Below are positions 34,942 to 35,288 of a stretch of 35,288 nt of DNA, in pieces (the first letter of the stretch is position 1; each line of letters starts with the position of its first letter). The position numbers and the translations under genes were made by a program. Origin of the DNA: Dictyoglomus sp. (GTDB lineage: Bacteria; Dictyoglomota; Dictyoglomia; Dictyoglomales; Dictyoglomaceae). A model generated the notes under the pieces. It did not search any database, was not told the origin of the DNA, and was given only the letters and a program-made list of their open reading frames with translations. Where the stretch lies: the NCBI GenBank assembly GCA_025060475.1, contig JANXBZ010000012.1, positions 48,146 to 83,433 on the forward strand, read 5' to 3'.

Positions 34942-35288
34942 AAAGGTTTTGATTTCGTAACATGCCAATTAAAAGAGGAACATGTACAGTGAAAATATCA
35001 TCTACAAGTCCATGTCCTATAAAAGTCATAATCATACTTAGAATTAATATTTTACTAAAATTCTTATTAGATTTAAAACCTAAGTATATTTGGCGAAAAA
35101 GCCAAAAAAAGAAAAGAAAGGATCCAATAATTCCCCATCCTGTAAGAAAGTAAAAATAGACACTATGAGTAGTTGTTGTAGATCTTAGGTCTAAAGCTAA
35201 AGGATGATTAGGATCTATTTTAATACAATATCTAGGATAATAGTATATAAATTGACCAGGCCCTACCCCAAAGAAGAGATTATCTTTT
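34931..35288 (-). CDS. O-antigen ligase/polymerase-like membrane protein (C-terminal part, runs off the window)
   Basis: 118 C-terminal residues ending at TAA 34933-34931. The fragment begins DNLFFGVGPGQFIYYYPRY, then TTTTHSVYFYFLTGWGIIGSF, followed by two hydrophobic helices around a basic loop and VDDIFTVHVPLLIGM. The pattern 'fGvGpGqf ... H(N/S)-xYl-x-ltGwGiiG' is typical of Wzy/WaaL O-antigen ligase-like proteins (Wzy_C family), membrane enzymes that polymerise or attach surface polysaccharide. The upstream part is missing. It overlaps the glycosyltransferase gene start (ATGAAACCTAA). Confidence 0.75.
   Translation of the reverse strand, partial: KDNLFFGVGPGQFIYYYPRYCIKIDPNHPLALDLRSTTTTHSVYFYFLTGWGIIGSFLFFFWLFRQIYLGFKSNKNFSKILILSMIMTFIGHGLVDDIFTVHVPLLIGMLRNQNLYET

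Overview
The window is a gene-dense, AT-rich stretch of bacterial chromosome: lysine-, isoleucine- and glutamate-rich proteins, AGA/AGG arginine codons, many 4-base ATGA overlaps, and frequent TTG or GTG starts. Purine-rich Shine-Dalgarno sequences and TATAAT-type -10 boxes, often with an upstream TG, mark many transcription units. An F-type ATP synthase, RtcB, a PorV/UPF0164-like barrel and secreted FlgD-like/Ig proteins suggest a thermophilic anaerobe with an outer envelope. Dictyoglomus is my best guess, but this is inference from style and gene content, not a database match. I saw no tRNA, rRNA, CRISPR array or insertion sequence.

Region 1 (1-7090): the tail of an unidentified gene, then yqeY and a complete ATP synthase operon, atpZ-atpI-atpB-atpE-atpF/H-atpA-atpG-atpD-atpC. 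There is no separate atpH; the b subunit carries a delta-like C-terminal domain. The c subunit has a Gln and a Glu-Thr pair where Na+-binding c-rings have their ligands. A glpP antiterminator gene converges on the operon.

Region 2 (7653-16786): a probable operon for a large secreted multi-domain protein, an outer-membrane barrel, a DUF3798-type periplasmic binding protein, and an ABC importer (tandem ATPase plus two permeases). It contains a 19-bp RNA hairpin after the binding-protein gene and ends in a strong bidirectional terminator. The layout suggests outer-membrane entry, periplasmic capture and inner-membrane import of an unknown solute.

Region 3 (16774-20665): rtcB (minus strand) diverges from yjbQ, which is followed by a 25-residue membrane peptide gene, a 34-nt palindrome, and pncA-pncB for nicotinamide salvage.

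Region 4 (20662-25873 and on to 26681): a clear promoter overlaps the pncB stop and drives rpmH-rnpA-yidD-yidC-jag-mnmE, followed closely by uppP and a two-gene ABC exporter.

Region 5 (26682-31175): a TetR regulator with a palindromic site upstream, an MMPL-family RND exporter and a secreted coiled-coil protein, then a converging small-exporter gene.

Region 6 (31176-35288): a decayed gene, cysS (apparently leaderless), a family 2 glycosyltransferase, and on the minus strand a group 1 glycosyltransferase downstream of a partial O-antigen-ligase-like gene, the edge of a surface polysaccharide locus.
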